From contig JAEUHZ010000071.1 of NCBI GenBank assembly GCA_016795205.1, positions 1 to 64,000 of the forward strand: a stretch of 64,000 nucleotides of DNA, read 5' to 3'. Source of the stretch: Planctomycetota bacterium. Its GTDB lineage: Bacteria; Planctomycetota; UBA1135; GCA-002686595. The position numbers and the translations under genes were made by a program. The notes beneath the pieces were generated by a model. The model saw only the letters and a list, made by a program, of their open reading frames with translations. It made no database searches and was not told the DNA's origin. Below, piece after piece: positions 18,133 through 28,820 of the stretch (the stretch's first letter is position 1; each line of letters starts with the position of its first letter).

Positions 18133-19638
18133 CTAGCGCCGCAACCCCGCCAGGGCCTCCCACACCTCGGCCGCCGCGTCGTCGCCACGCGCGCGCGCGG
18201 CGCGGGCTTCGCGCTCGACGCGCTCCTTCTCGACGCCGTCGGAGCCCAGCGTGCCGGCGAGCCGCACCGCCGCGGCGAGTTCGGGGTCGAGGCCGTCGAT
18301 GCGCTCGGCGCGCAGCGCCGCGCTCTGGTAGTCGCCCAGCCGCAGGTCGGCGCGCACGCGGTCGGTGGGCAGATCCCGCGCGAGCCGCGCGGCATGCAGG
18401 CCCAGGGCCGCGAGCAGCAGCAGGCTGCCCAGCAGGCTGGCGCCGCGGATCGTGCGGTGCAGACGCCGCGCTACCTCGGGATCCGCCTGAGCGTGCTCGA
18501 GGAACCGCACGCGGTCGGACACGCTGAAATGCCGCCAGCCGGCAACGTCGCGCAGCCGGCCACCGACGCGCTCCAGTGCGCCGATCAGCGTGTGCGTCTC
18601 GCCCAGCAGGTCCAGCGCGTGGAGGTCGGCCTGCAGCTCACAGCGCCGCGAGAGCCAGGAGAAGCCGGCGAACCACGCGCCCAGGAACGCCAGCAAGACC
18701 AGCCCCGCCAGGACCGGGTCGTCCTCGAACAGAGTCCGCGCGGCGAGATCCCCGAGCAGGAACGCAGCCAGCACCCAGGCGATGAACAGCGGCACGTGCG
18801 AGCGCACCGCGTGCCCCATCTCGTGCGCGAACACGGCCGCCAGCTCGCGCGGCGGGAGCTGCGCCAGGAGCTGATCCGAGAACAGCACCGTGCGGCTGTT
18901 CTTCGTGAGGCCGACGATCGCGGCGTTCGCCACCTGGTTGCCCGTGCGCCACACCCGCAGGCGGGGCGCGCCGAACCCGGACTCACGCGCCAGGGCCATC
19001 ACGGCCGCGCGCTGCGATCCATCTGGCATCGGCGCGGTCTCCCACACGTGCTCGAGCAGGTACGGCAGCCCCAGCGCCAGAGCGAGCACGAGTCCGCCGG
19101 CGAAGATGGCGTGGAACACGCCGATCTCCTCGACGGCGACGCGTGCGTCCTCGCTCGTGCCGACGATCGCGGCCGCCAGCACGTAGAGCACGATGGGAAC
19201 CAGCCCCGCCACGAGCATGCGGACTTGGAACCCCAGCCAGGCATCGCGTTGGGGGCGCGCCACGAACGTGCGCGAGCGCGCGTGCAGCGCCGCGAGCTCG
19301 AACAGGAGCCAAGGCGCGAGCAGCAGGAGCACCCCCAGGTCGGGCCAGGCGAGCAGCGAGACGTCCGCTCCGGTCCAGCGCGAGACCGACGTGCGCCAGC
19401 CGCAGCCGAGCACGGCCACGGCGTGCAGCGCGACCGGACTCACGACCAGGGAGCGGTGCAGCCAGTCGCCAGCGCGGAAGCGTCCCCGCACGTAGGCGTG
19501 CTCCGCCAGGCGCGCCAGGGCGTGCGCCAGCGGCACAAGCAGCACCAGTGACCAAGGGGGCGCGAGCTCGTGCTCGAACCCGGCTTCGGCCGCGGCGAGC
19601 ACCGACAGCGCGAGGACGGCGTGCCCGAGGCTGCCCAT
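18133..19638 (-). CDS. M48-family membrane metalloprotease
   Basis: 501 residues from ATG 19638. The N-terminal half has several hydrophobic segments, probably five or six membrane spans. The peptidase domain carries FAHEMGHAVRSH, the zinc-binding HExxH, with a further Glu ligand expected in the downstream CELQADLHALDLLGE segment. This matches Ste24/HtpX-type proteases that cut membrane or misfolded proteins at the inner membrane. The C-terminal 120 residues, Ala- and Arg-rich and TPR-like, are an extension. It is the last gene of the rnhC-dapF-M48 group and starts five bases after dapF ends. Confidence 0.85.
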   Translation of the reverse strand: MGSLGHAVLALSVLAAAEAGFEHELAPPWSLVLLVPLAHALARLAEHAYVRGRFRAGDWLHRSLVVSPVALHAVAVLGCGWRTSVSRWTGADVSLLAWPDLGVLLLLAPWLLFELAALHARSRTFVARPQRDAWLGFQVRMLVAGLVPIVLYVLAAAIVGTSEDARVAVEEIGVFHAIFAGGLVLALALGLPYLLEHVWETAPMPDGSQRAAVMALARESGFGAPRLRVWRTGNQVANAAIVGLTKNSRTVLFSDQLLAQLPPRELAAVFAHEMGHAVRSHVPLFIAWVLAAFLLGDLAARTLFEDDPVLAGLVLLAFLGAWFAGFSWLSRRCELQADLHALDLLGETHTLIGALERVGGRLRDVAGWRHFSVSDRVRFLEHAQADPEVARRLHRTIRGASLLGSLLLLAALGLHAARLARDLPTDRVRADLRLGDYQSAALRAERIDGLDPELAAAVRLAGTLGSDGVEKERVEREARAARARGDDAAAEVWEALAGLRR

Positions 19639-19643
19639 GGCGC

Positions 19644-20474
19644 CTAGCGGCTCTGCGCCGCGCCGGGGAGTCGCGGCACGAGGACCTCGCCGAGGTCCTC
19701 GACGCCGCCGGAGAGATCGAACGCTCCGTCGTCGCGCTGGGCGACGACGAGCAAGCCTCCGGGCAGCGCGATCTCCACCGGGAGGGTCGCCAGGCCCAGG
19801 TCGGCGAGCGCCGCGGCCGCCGCGCACGCTCCGCTCCCGCAGGCTGCGGTCTCCCCCACGCCACGCTCCCACACCCGCATCTCGAGACGCCCACCCCGAA
19901 GGGCGACGAACTCCACGTTCGTCCCGCGCTCGAAGGCCGGATGACGCTCGACGAGCGGGCCATCCGTGCGCACGGGGGCAGCGGCCACGTCGTCGACCAC
20001 GATCACGAAGTGGGGGTTGCCCACGTCCAGCCGCGTCCCGACCACCGCGCGCCCATCCAGCGACAGGGTTTCGGCGCGCGCCAGGATGCGAGGGCGTGGC
20101 ATGGAGACGACCGCCGAGACGACGCGGCCTCCCGCCAGCGCCACACGGGCTTCATGCCGACCCGCGCCGTCCTCGACGACGAACTCCGTGCCCTGCACGA
20201 GCCCACCCTCCCAGGCGAACTTCGCCGTGCAGCGCAGGCCGTTGCCGCACGTCTCCGCCAGGCTGCCGTCGGCGTTGACGAGTTGCATGAACACGCCTGC
20301 GCCCGCCCGGCGCGCAGAGACGAGGAGCAGGCCGTCGAGCCGCGGCCCACCCGCGACCGGCGCGCACAGCGCGCGGGCCAGGGTCGGCAGGTCGGCCGGC
20401 GTCGGACCCGAGCAAGCGTCGACCAGCGCGAACCGATTCCCCGTGCCGGATAGGACGCGCAGCCTCGCGCTCAT
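19644..20474 (-). CDS. dapF: Diaminopimelate epimerase
   Basis: 276 residues. Converts LL- to meso-diaminopimelate for lysine and peptidoglycan synthesis. Both catalytic cysteines are visible: Cys76 in NADGSLAETCGNGLRC and Cys212 in GETAACGSGACA. NPHFVIVVDD in between is also typical. Start is ATG 20474, which overlaps the stop of rnhC by four bases (ATGA). The longer frame running upstream is the shadow of rnhC. No other dap gene is in the window. Confidence 0.93.
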   Translation of the reverse strand: MSARLRVLSGTGNRFALVDACSGPTPADLPTLARALCAPVAGGPRLDGLLLVSARRAGAGVFMQLVNADGSLAETCGNGLRCTAKFAWEGGLVQGTEFVVEDGAGRHEARVALAGGRVVSAVVSMPRPRILARAETLSLDGRAVVGTRLDVGNPHFVIVVDDVAAAPVRTDGPLVERHPAFERGTNVEFVALRGGRLEMRVWERGVGETAACGSGACAAAAALADLGLATLPVEIALPGGLLVVAQRDDGAFDLSGGVEDLGEVLVPRLPGAAQSR

Positions 20475-21388
20475 GGCGTGCGCCCTCCGGCCCAGCGCAG
20501 CTTCTGCGTGTTCTTGAAGTGCAGCTTCGCGACGTTCGCCAAGGCCTCGATCCCGTGCAGCGTCACGAAACGTCGCGCGGCTTGGTCGACCGGCGAGCCC
20601 GCGCCCTTGCGCAGGTCGACCGCGTGCTCCGCCGAGAGCTCGCGCAGGGCCAGCAGGAACTCCTCGCGAGCGATCACGCTGGCCGCGGCCACGGCCGGCT
20701 CGGACTCGGCGCGCGTGCGCTGCTCCAACCGGATCGGGAGCCCCTTCAGCCGCGTCTGGAGCAGGCGCTCGTTCGCGAAGCGGTCCACGACGACTCGGTC
20801 GCCGGGCTGCGCCAAGCGTGCCAGGGCCTTGGCGTGCAGGTCCGCGAGCAGTTCGTTGAGCTTTCCGGGCACGTAGACCCGGTTGTAGTCCCGCGGATCC
20901 AGGCGTTCGACCGCAGCGGCATAGCGCGCGCGCAGCGCCCCGCCCAGGCGCAGGCACTGCTCGTCCGAGAGGGTCTTGCTGTCGCGCACGCCCGAGCGCT
21001 CGATCTCCTGGGATTGCCCCGGCTCCAGGCGCACCGCGCACACGACCAGGGGGCCGAAGTAGTCACCCTTCCCGACCTCGTCGCTGCCCACGACGGGCCC
21101 TGCGGTCGCCGGCCTGGACTGCACGGTAGGCGTCTGCTCGGTCACGGTTGCCGCATCCCGCGGGGGCGGGATCGCGGCGCGCAGCCAACGCTCCGCGAAG
21201 ACCTCGGGCTCGGCGGCCTGCACCACGAGCTTGCCCGAGGCGTAGAGGGTGGCAACGGCGCCCTCGCCCTTCACGCTGAACAGCGCATGGGGCACGGAGC
21301 GGAAGTCGAACGGCCCGGCGGCCAGCGAGGCGCGCAACGCCGCTCGCTCGGACGGGGGCACGACCAGGACGAGCGTGCGCTGGGTCAC
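20471..21388 (-). CDS. rnhC: Ribonuclease HIII
   Basis: 305 residues from GTG 21388. Residues 1-90 form the TBP-like N-terminal domain specific to RNase HIII (TQRTLVLVVPPSE, LFSVKGEGAVATLYASGKLVVQ). The catalytic domain begins GSDEVGKGDYFGPL with Asp103 and Glu104, followed by RDSKTLSDEQ and SVIAREEFLLALRELS. The enzyme cuts the RNA strand of RNA-DNA hybrids. The longer open frame upstream crosses the divergent Rieske gene and is not coding. RNase HIII is best known from Firmicutes and Chlamydiae, so its presence fits the PVC superphylum. Confidence 0.9.
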   Translation of the reverse strand: MTQRTLVLVVPPSERAALRASLAAGPFDFRSVPHALFSVKGEGAVATLYASGKLVVQAAEPEVFAERWLRAAIPPPRDAATVTEQTPTVQSRPATAGPVVGSDEVGKGDYFGPLVVCAVRLEPGQSQEIERSGVRDSKTLSDEQCLRLGGALRARYAAAVERLDPRDYNRVYVPGKLNELLADLHAKALARLAQPGDRVVVDRFANERLLQTRLKGLPIRLEQRTRAESEPAVAAASVIAREEFLLALRELSAEHAVDLRKGAGSPVDQAARRFVTLHGIEALANVAKLHFKNTQKLRWAGGRTP

Positions 21389-21412
21389 GGACGGATCGTA
21401 AGGTAGCGCGCG

Positions 21413-21772
21413 GTGCCCGACACGGATCCGCGCGACTTCGACACCGGTCTCGCTCCCGAGGAGCTCGAGCCCGCGCGCCCACGACCGATCGCGACGCCGT
21501 GGGGCTCGTTCGCGCTGTTCCTCGTCGACGGGCGCGTCCTGTGCGTGCAGAGCTTCTGCCCCCACCTGGGCGGGCCGCTCTTCCAGGGCACCGTCGCAGG
21601 CTCGCGGGTGACCTGCCCGTGGCACGAGTGGATCTTCTCGCTCGAGACGGGCCGGCGCGTCGACCTCGCGGGGCGGCTCCTGGGCGGCTCGGTCCTCGCG
21701 CGGTGCGACGTCGAGCGTTCCGCCCGCGGGACGATCGTGCTGCGCGCGCCGGAGCGCCGGCCCTCGATCTGA
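21413..21772 (+). CDS. Stand-alone Rieske [2Fe-2S] protein
   Basis: 119-residue single-domain Rieske ferredoxin. Both cluster-binding motifs are intact: CPHLGGPL and CPWHEWIF (C-x-H and C-x-x-H). There is no signal peptide or oxygenase domain, so it resembles the small NirD-like or dioxygenase ferredoxin components. Its electron donor and acceptor are unknown. The start is a GTG only 24 bp from the divergent rnhC start, so the two genes share a very short control region. Confidence 0.82.
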   Translation: MPDTDPRDFDTGLAPEELEPARPRPIATPWGSFALFLVDGRVLCVQSFCPHLGGPLFQGTVAGSRVTCPWHEWIFSLETGRRVDLAGRLLGGSVLARCDVERSARGTIVLRAPERRPSI

Positions 21773-21944
21773 CCCTCGCGGGAGGCGCGATTCGCCGGTC
21801 CTGGAGGGCCGCGCACTCGCGGCATCCTTCCGGACACATTCTCTCGGGCGGATGCGCCCTGCGCTCGCCCGCGGGCGCGCGGCCGCCTACCATCCTCGGT
21901 CCGCCGCTCGACGCGGCGCATCACCCCAGGACTCGCGGCACGAC

Positions 21945-23309
<1,365 letters not shown>

Positions 23310-23434
23310 CGCCCGGCGACCAGCCCTAGAGCGCGCGTTCCACGGCCGTCGTGTGGCGGCTCCGAGCTGCGGATGGCCTGCGGCACCGCGGCAGACTCGA
23401 CAGACTCTCGGGGCTCGGCGCCGGACGCGCGACT

Positions 23435-24910
23435 TCAGGCCGTCTTCGGGCGACCGAGCGGCAGGCGCCGCCACGTGCTGGCGGTCGCGAGGAACTGGCC
23501 CAGGCTCAGCCAGCCCACCCAGGCGAAGCTCACGAAGAACAGCGCCAGGAACGGCAGCGAAGCCCAAGCCCCACGCTCGACCGCCGCGCGCATCCCCCAT
23601 CCGCACCACGCCGCGAGGAGCAGCTCGATGCCCGGAAGCCCCTTCAGCGCCGCCTTGTACAGGCGTGCCGAGCCGCTACCGTCGCCGCGCTTGGGCGTTC
23701 GGACGAAGACGCCCGTGCCGGGCAGCAGGCCCTCGATCACCGCACGCGTCTGACCCACGCACATGCCGATGCCGAGCGCCAGGGCCGCGAACGTGTCCAC
23801 GATCCGCCGGTGCCACGGTCGCCCCACCGCGCGCTGGCAGCGGTCGTAGAAGGCGAAGACCGCCAGCGTGCAGGTCGCGAACAGCGCCAAGTAGACCCAG
23901 TCCGGCAGCATGGAGCGCAGTCCTCCGGCGAGCGGCAGGAGCAGCGCGAGCAGCAACACGGCTGGATAGCCCACGTTCCCGGTCAGGTGAGCCAGCGCTT
24001 CGAGCTTGACCGCCAGCGACTCCCTCGAGACCAGGATGCGCCAGCCGAGCTTCTTGCAGACCTGCACGCTGCCCTTGGCCCAGCGATGCTGTTGCGACTT
24101 GAAGGCGGCGATGTCGGGCGGGACCTCCGCCGGCGCGACGACCTGGGGAGCGTAGACGAACTTCCAGCCCGCGAGCTGCGCGCGGTAGGAAAGGTCGAGA
24201 TCCTCGGTCAGGGTGTCGTGCTCCCACCCGCCCGCGGCTTCGATCGTCTCGCGGCGCCAGATCCCGGCCGTGCCGTTGAAGTTGAAGAAGACGCCGCTCT
24301 GGTGGCGCACGGTGTGCTCGATCACGAAGTGACCGTCGAGCAGGGCGGACTCCGCGCGCGTCAGGAGGCTCTCGTCGCGGTTCGAGTGTCCCCAGCGGGC
24401 CTGGACCATGCCGACGCGGGCGTCAGCGAAGCGCGGCACGAGCCGCAGCAAGAAGTCGGACCCGGGCTCGAAGTCGGCATCGAAGACGGCCAGGAGATGG
24501 CCCCGCGCGCTGCGCATCCCGTGATCGAGCGCGCCCGCCTTGTAGCCTTGGCGGTCCGGTCGGCGGACGACACAGGCAGCGAGCCCGCGCTCGCGCAGCC
24601 GCTCGACCTCTTCGTCGACGATGCCGCGCGTCTCGTCCGTGGAGTCGTCGAGCACCTGGATCTCGAGACGGTCGCGCGGGTACTCGAGCTGGCCCGCGGC
24701 ACGGATCAGCCGTGCTGCGACGGTGCGCTCGTTGTAGATCGGGAGCTGGACCGTGACCGGCGGATATGCCGGCTGAGGGTCTCGGACCTGATCCGGCCCG
24801 GCGGACGGCCAACGGAACCGGAGGAGCAGCACGAGCCGGTGCAGCCCGTAGAGCCCGAGCAGCGAGAGGGTCGCGGCGTAGGCGAGCGCCGTGGTTTGGG
24901 CGAGGTCCAA
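23435..24910 (-). CDS. Cellulose-synthase-like family 2 glycosyltransferase
   Basis: About 491 residues. A processive inverting GT2 enzyme of the membrane. There is one span at the N-terminus (TALAYAATLSLLGLYGL), then the catalytic domain with VTVQLPIYNE, LDDSTDET, FDADFEPG, TEDLDLSYR and QQHRW (the Q-x-x-R-W acceptor motif), then four or five C-terminal spans. It most resembles glucomannan/beta-mannan or CslA-like synthases; the sugar is not predictable. The start is uncertain. The only in-frame ATG/GTG upstream (25099) would overlap the neighbouring gene by 95 bp, and that extra region is basic and low in complexity, so I use TTG 24910, just before the first membrane segment. Confidence 0.8.
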   Translation of the reverse strand: MDLAQTTALAYAATLSLLGLYGLHRLVLLLRFRWPSAGPDQVRDPQPAYPPVTVQLPIYNERTVAARLIRAAGQLEYPRDRLEIQVLDDSTDETRGIVDEEVERLRERGLAACVVRRPDRQGYKAGALDHGMRSARGHLLAVFDADFEPGSDFLLRLVPRFADARVGMVQARWGHSNRDESLLTRAESALLDGHFVIEHTVRHQSGVFFNFNGTAGIWRRETIEAAGGWEHDTLTEDLDLSYRAQLAGWKFVYAPQVVAPAEVPPDIAAFKSQQHRWAKGSVQVCKKLGWRILVSRESLAVKLEALAHLTGNVGYPAVLLLALLLPLAGGLRSMLPDWVYLALFATCTLAVFAFYDRCQRAVGRPWHRRIVDTFAALALGIGMCVGQTRAVIEGLLPGTGVFVRTPKRGDGSGSARLYKAALKGLPGIELLLAAWCGWGMRAAVERGAWASLPFLALFFVSFAWVGWLSLGQFLATASTWRRLPLGRPKTA

Positions 24911-25004
24911 GGAAAAGGGGCGGACAGGGGGTCGCGCGCTGGGGGGCCGACGGGTGAACAGGATAGCGAGTCCGTGGCGACGCGGGAATCGGTGCGTAAA
25001 GCCG

Positions 25005-25889
25005 TCAGAACAGCGGTTGCTGACCCTGGATCCAGGTCGAGGCCCGCAGGCGCGGGAAGGCCTCGACGATCTCCGGAGGCGCAGGGACGGGTTCACCACG
25101 GAGCAGGTGCAGGAGCTCGAGCGCGTTCGCGACGGCCTGGCCGCCGAAGTGATTGTTCGTGACCACTGCGGTCGTGTCGTGCTCCGCAGCGATGCGCTCG
25201 GCGCGGCGCGCGAGCTGCCGCAGCTCGTCGGCTCCGTACAGGTAGTCGTAGCGATCGTCCCGTTCAGCTCCTTCGCGGAACCACTGCGCGGAATTGCGTC
25301 CGTGCACGCGGAGATAGCCGATCGGGCCGGTCGACGGGTGCCAGTCCGGGGGGTGATTCCAGGCCGGCGGTAGATCGATGTGTGCCAGCGAGTAGCCGAG
25401 GCCGCGGATCGTGTCGATCGCGGGCGGCGTGAACCACGAGGAATGGCGCACCTCGAGGACGAGGGGCAAGGGATCGAGCAGCGCCCGCAATCGTCCGAGC
25501 CGGCGCACCTCGCTACGGCCGAAGAGGAACGATACCGGGAACTGCGCCAGGAGCGCCTCGAGGCGCCGAGCGCGGATCAGCGGCTCGAGGCCTTCGCGGA
25601 AGGTCCGCGCACGCGACTCGAGCTCGACGTCGCTCCATTCGTGGGCTGCGTGCGTGAAGTCCCGGTGGAGCTTGACCCAGAAGCGAAACGCTGCGTGGGG
25701 AGCGACGAGCGCTGCCCAACGCCGCGCGTTCTCCGGCCGAGGCATGGCGTAGAAGCTCGAGTCGATCTCGATACCGTCGAAGTACCGCGCCAGGAACGGC
25801 AGCGCGTGGAAGCCGGGTGGCTTGTGAGCAGGGACCACGCGGCCTTCCCAGTCCGCGTATGACCAGCCAGCGGGCCCGACACGAATCAT
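25005..25889 (-). CDS. DUF72 family protein
   Basis: 294 residues from ATG 25889. DUF72 (YecE-type) TIM-barrel protein: the N-terminal RVGPAGWSYADWEGRVVP, FDGIEIDSSFY, FRFWVKLHRDFTH, EVRHSSWF and YLRVHGRN segments all match the family. A biochemical role is not established. Its start overlaps the end of the acyltransferase gene by four bases (ATGA), so the two are coupled. The longer frame upstream is a shadow of that gene. Confidence 0.9.
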   Translation of the reverse strand: MIRVGPAGWSYADWEGRVVPAHKPPGFHALPFLARYFDGIEIDSSFYAMPRPENARRWAALVAPHAAFRFWVKLHRDFTHAAHEWSDVELESRARTFREGLEPLIRARRLEALLAQFPVSFLFGRSEVRRLGRLRALLDPLPLVLEVRHSSWFTPPAIDTIRGLGYSLAHIDLPPAWNHPPDWHPSTGPIGYLRVHGRNSAQWFREGAERDDRYDYLYGADELRQLARRAERIAAEHDTTAVVTNNHFGGQAVANALELLHLLRGEPVPAPPEIVEAFPRLRASTWIQGQQPLF

Positions 25890-26653
25890 CCGTCGGGCTC
25901 CACGCCGAGCAGCTCGAACCCGCGCCGTTCCGCGCGCTGGATGCGCGTACGGATCTCCTCCGTGGCGCGGTCCAGCCCGGAGTCGTCCGCACGATCCACG
26001 TGCACCGGCTCCTCGTAGACGAAGGCCACGCGCGAGAAGGGCTTGGGGATCGTGAAGCGATCCCAGCTCGAGAGCCGCCAGGCTTGCGCCGCTACGAACC
26101 CGCAGGGCACGACGGGAAAACCAGTGGCGGCCGAGAGCCAAGCCAAGCCCATCGACATGGACTCGCTCGGGCCGCGCGGTCCGTCGGGGGTGATCGCGAC
26201 CGGCGTGCCGGCCCGCAGGAGCCCGATCAGCTCTCGGATCGCCGCCCGGCCCCGGCGGCTCGTCGAGCCACGAACCACGCCGTATCCCAGGCGTCGGAGC
26301 ATCGCTTCCGAGACGTCGCCGTCACCGCTGGGCGAGACAAGGATGGCGTAGCCCTGTCGCGCGTGATGTGCCGCGGGAATGAGCATGCGCCCGTGCCACA
26401 GGGCCATGAAGTAGCCCCCCCGCTGGCGCAGGAGGTCGAGCCGCGATTCACCCTCGATCGTCTCCCTCCAGGTGCGGGCCAGCCCTCGCACGAGGGAGGG
26501 CGCGAAGGTCAGCGCGACGGCGCGACCCACACGACGGCGCAGAACCTTGATCCGGTGCCGACGCCCGGTGCCGCGAGCGGACGCGAGCGGGCGCGATGCC
26601 CCACCCTCCGCTGCGGGCTCGACCGCCCCGGGCTCGTCCGCCGCGCTCTTCAT
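25886..26653 (-). CDS. DUF374 lysophospholipid acyltransferase-like protein
   Basis: 255 residues from ATG 26653. The DUF374 pattern is clear: FMALWHGRMLIPAAHH, SPSGDGDVSEAMLRRLG, AITPDGPRGPSESMS and GFPVVPCG. The family belongs to the lysophospholipid acyltransferase group and is common next to LPS genes of Gram-negative bacteria. Likely role: acyl transfer to a lipid A precursor or other membrane lipid. An upstream ATG at 26668 is possible. It is the first gene of a two-gene unit with the DUF72 gene. Confidence 0.8.
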   Translation of the reverse strand: MKSAADEPGAVEPAAEGGASRPLASARGTGRRHRIKVLRRRVGRAVALTFAPSLVRGLARTWRETIEGESRLDLLRQRGGYFMALWHGRMLIPAAHHARQGYAILVSPSGDGDVSEAMLRRLGYGVVRGSTSRRGRAAIRELIGLLRAGTPVAITPDGPRGPSESMSMGLAWLSAATGFPVVPCGFVAAQAWRLSSWDRFTIPKPFSRVAFVYEEPVHVDRADDSGLDRATEEIRTRIQRAERRGFELLGVEPDG

Positions 26654-26714
26654 CGTCGTCCCTGGCATCCTCGCATGGGGGCGCGCAGCGCGCCGTGGGG
26701 ACTGCGCGCGGCGA

Positions 26715-28817
26715 TCAGGGCAGGCGGATGTCGTCTCCCCCGCCCTGCTGGTCGATCCCGTCCGCTCCCGTGGAGTGCAGGCTGTACGAGGACCCATCGG
26801 GGCTGCTCGCGTAGACCAGGGACCGACCCCACGCGTCCAGTGGGATTCGGCCGCCCTTCACGAAACCGTCGGGGAACGCTTCGTTGCCGACGAGCAGGTC
26901 GGCGGGCGAGCTCGGCGCCCGCCCGTGCTGCGAGCGGTAGACCGCGATCGCGGTGCGCAGCTCGCGCAGCGCGACGAGCGTGACCGCGCGCGGGTCTTCC
27001 TCCACCGGTGCGGCCTCGACCGGCTTCGGCGGAGCGGGCTCGACGGGCGGCGCCGGGGGGGGGCCGCCGGGTCGCTGCACCAGGAACGCGATCCCCGCGA
27101 GGGCCGCGGGCGTCTCGGGGCCGAAGGATGATTCCGAACGCAGCAGGATGCGTCCCTCGACGCGCCGAGCGACGCTCGCCGAACCGCGGAAGGGCGCGAA
27201 GAGCTGCGCCCCGGTCGGGAGCTGCGCAAGGTCGAGCGGCTCGGCACGGTTCTGCGCCAGCATGGGCGCGAGGCCGCGCAGGCCTTCGTAGAGCTTCCCG
27301 AGCAACTCGCCCCAGTCCATCGTCGAGGCTTCGATCGCGTCGGCGGGTTTCACGACGCGCTTCAGTGCCTCGTGCGTGGAGGACGTGCGCGACTCGGCCA
27401 GCTCCTGCACGCGCTTGATCTCGCCACGCGCCGTCGTGACCGTCGTCGCGAACAGCACCCGATCCGGCAGCACGGCGATCGATACGTTGCGGGGCTCGAC
27501 CGAGACCCCGGCCAACGGCGACGCCCCTCCCGCGGACGGCGCCTCGGATTCGGCTTTGCCCCCCACGACGAACAGCGGCGTCTTGCGGTGCGGTCGTCGC
27601 TCGACGGACAGCTCCGGCTGCGCGACGCGGGCGCGCTCGAGCCAGGCATCGAGCCCGGCCTGAAAGCGAGCGGCGTCGGTCAACTCCAGGACGAGCAGGA
27701 TGCGCGGCGTCGGCTGCATCAGGCTCTGGAGCGGCAAGAAGCTGGCCGCCATCGCGCTCCCGAGTCCGTCCGCCATCCGCGGCTCGCCGTCCGCGGGTGG
27801 AGCGACCACGCTGGTGCCGAGCGTGCTCGCGAACAGGACCGCCAGGGCTTGCTCGAGCTTGGAAGCGTCGACGTTGGCGATCCAGGCCCCCACGGCGTCC
27901 GGCGGGACGTACGAGGCGGTCTCGCCCTTCGGGGTCGTGCCGAGCGGCGAGGCGCCGAACGCGGCGTACAGCTCTGCGGCGGGGCCGCGCGGCTCGTAGT
28001 TCGCGACCGTGACGAAGCGGTCCGCATCGAGCTCGATGCGCCAACGCCCCTTCCCGAAGAGGTACGGCGCGAGCAGGGCGACGACTGCGCCGATCGGGCC
28101 CTCCTCGTCCAGGATCGAGGGCGTCGTCTCGAGGTTCGACAGCCCGTCCAGGAGCACGGTGCCCCGCGCGGGCTCGAGCACGCCGAACCCACGCCAGTCG
28201 GCCGGCAGCCCGGCCTCCGGCGACGAGCCCCGCCTTCCGAGTTCCTCGTGGCGTGCGGCGCCAGCACCGAGCACGAGTCGCGCATCGTCGCGGGCAACCC
28301 AGCCCTCGGCGTCCAAGAGCGGGATGCGCAGGCGCGTCGTGGCCGCGGCGCGTGCCGGCGCTTCCGCCGCGGGGGTTTCGGGTCCCCCCATCGCGATCAG
28401 CGCGAGGCGCGCTTGCTCCGCTGCCTCGGCATCGGCGAAGTCGAGGATGCCCCAGCCCGCGAACTCGGAGACGGATGCCGACTGGCGCTCGAGGCCGGTC
28501 AGGGAGAACGACGCACGGCGCGCTGCGGACCAAGGCCACCAGCGGTCGTCCGCGCGCGTGGGATCGGCGACGGGCAGCAGGCTCTGGAGGGTCGCTGCCA
28601 GATCGAACCCGAGCTCCTTCGCGAAGGCGGCAATGCGCACGGCCCCCTCGCTGGAAACCATCTGGACGAGCGGTGCGTGCCTGTACGCGGCGAACGCGGC
28701 GGCGACATCGGGGACCTCGACATAGAGGTCCGCGTCGCGCGGGTGCAGGCCGGCGTGCGGATGCAGCCCGGTCTGCGGCGTCTGGACGATCGCGGCGAGA
28801 GTCAGCCAGAGGAGCAT
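26715..28817 (-). CDS. Exported protein of unknown function with a GspG-like C-terminal domain
   Basis: 700 residues. The N-terminus is hydrophobic (MLLWLTLAAIVQTPQTG) and probably a signal peptide. The first 570 residues resemble planctomycetal DUF3352-like proteins only in general style (LHPRDADLYVEVPDVAAAFAAYR); I cannot name them. The last 90 residues look like the globular domain of a type II pseudopilin (GspG) without its N-terminal helix: RTAIAVYRSQHGRAPSSPAD, PLDAWGRSLVYASSPDG, YSLHSTGADG. A Pro-rich linker (PAPPVEPAPPKPVE) joins the parts. It starts three bases after the upstream repeat protein ends, so the two are one operon. Confidence 0.75.
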   Translation of the reverse strand: MLLWLTLAAIVQTPQTGLHPHAGLHPRDADLYVEVPDVAAAFAAYRHAPLVQMVSSEGAVRIAAFAKELGFDLAATLQSLLPVADPTRADDRWWPWSAARRASFSLTGLERQSASVSEFAGWGILDFADAEAAEQARLALIAMGGPETPAAEAPARAAATTRLRIPLLDAEGWVARDDARLVLGAGAARHEELGRRGSSPEAGLPADWRGFGVLEPARGTVLLDGLSNLETTPSILDEEGPIGAVVALLAPYLFGKGRWRIELDADRFVTVANYEPRGPAAELYAAFGASPLGTTPKGETASYVPPDAVGAWIANVDASKLEQALAVLFASTLGTSVVAPPADGEPRMADGLGSAMAASFLPLQSLMQPTPRILLVLELTDAARFQAGLDAWLERARVAQPELSVERRPHRKTPLFVVGGKAESEAPSAGGASPLAGVSVEPRNVSIAVLPDRVLFATTVTTARGEIKRVQELAESRTSSTHEALKRVVKPADAIEASTMDWGELLGKLYEGLRGLAPMLAQNRAEPLDLAQLPTGAQLFAPFRGSASVARRVEGRILLRSESSFGPETPAALAGIAFLVQRPGGPPPAPPVEPAPPKPVEAAPVEEDPRAVTLVALRELRTAIAVYRSQHGRAPSSPADLLVGNEAFPDGFVKGGRIPLDAWGRSLVYASSPDGSSYSLHSTGADGIDQQGGGDDIRLP

Positions 28818-28820
28818 CGG

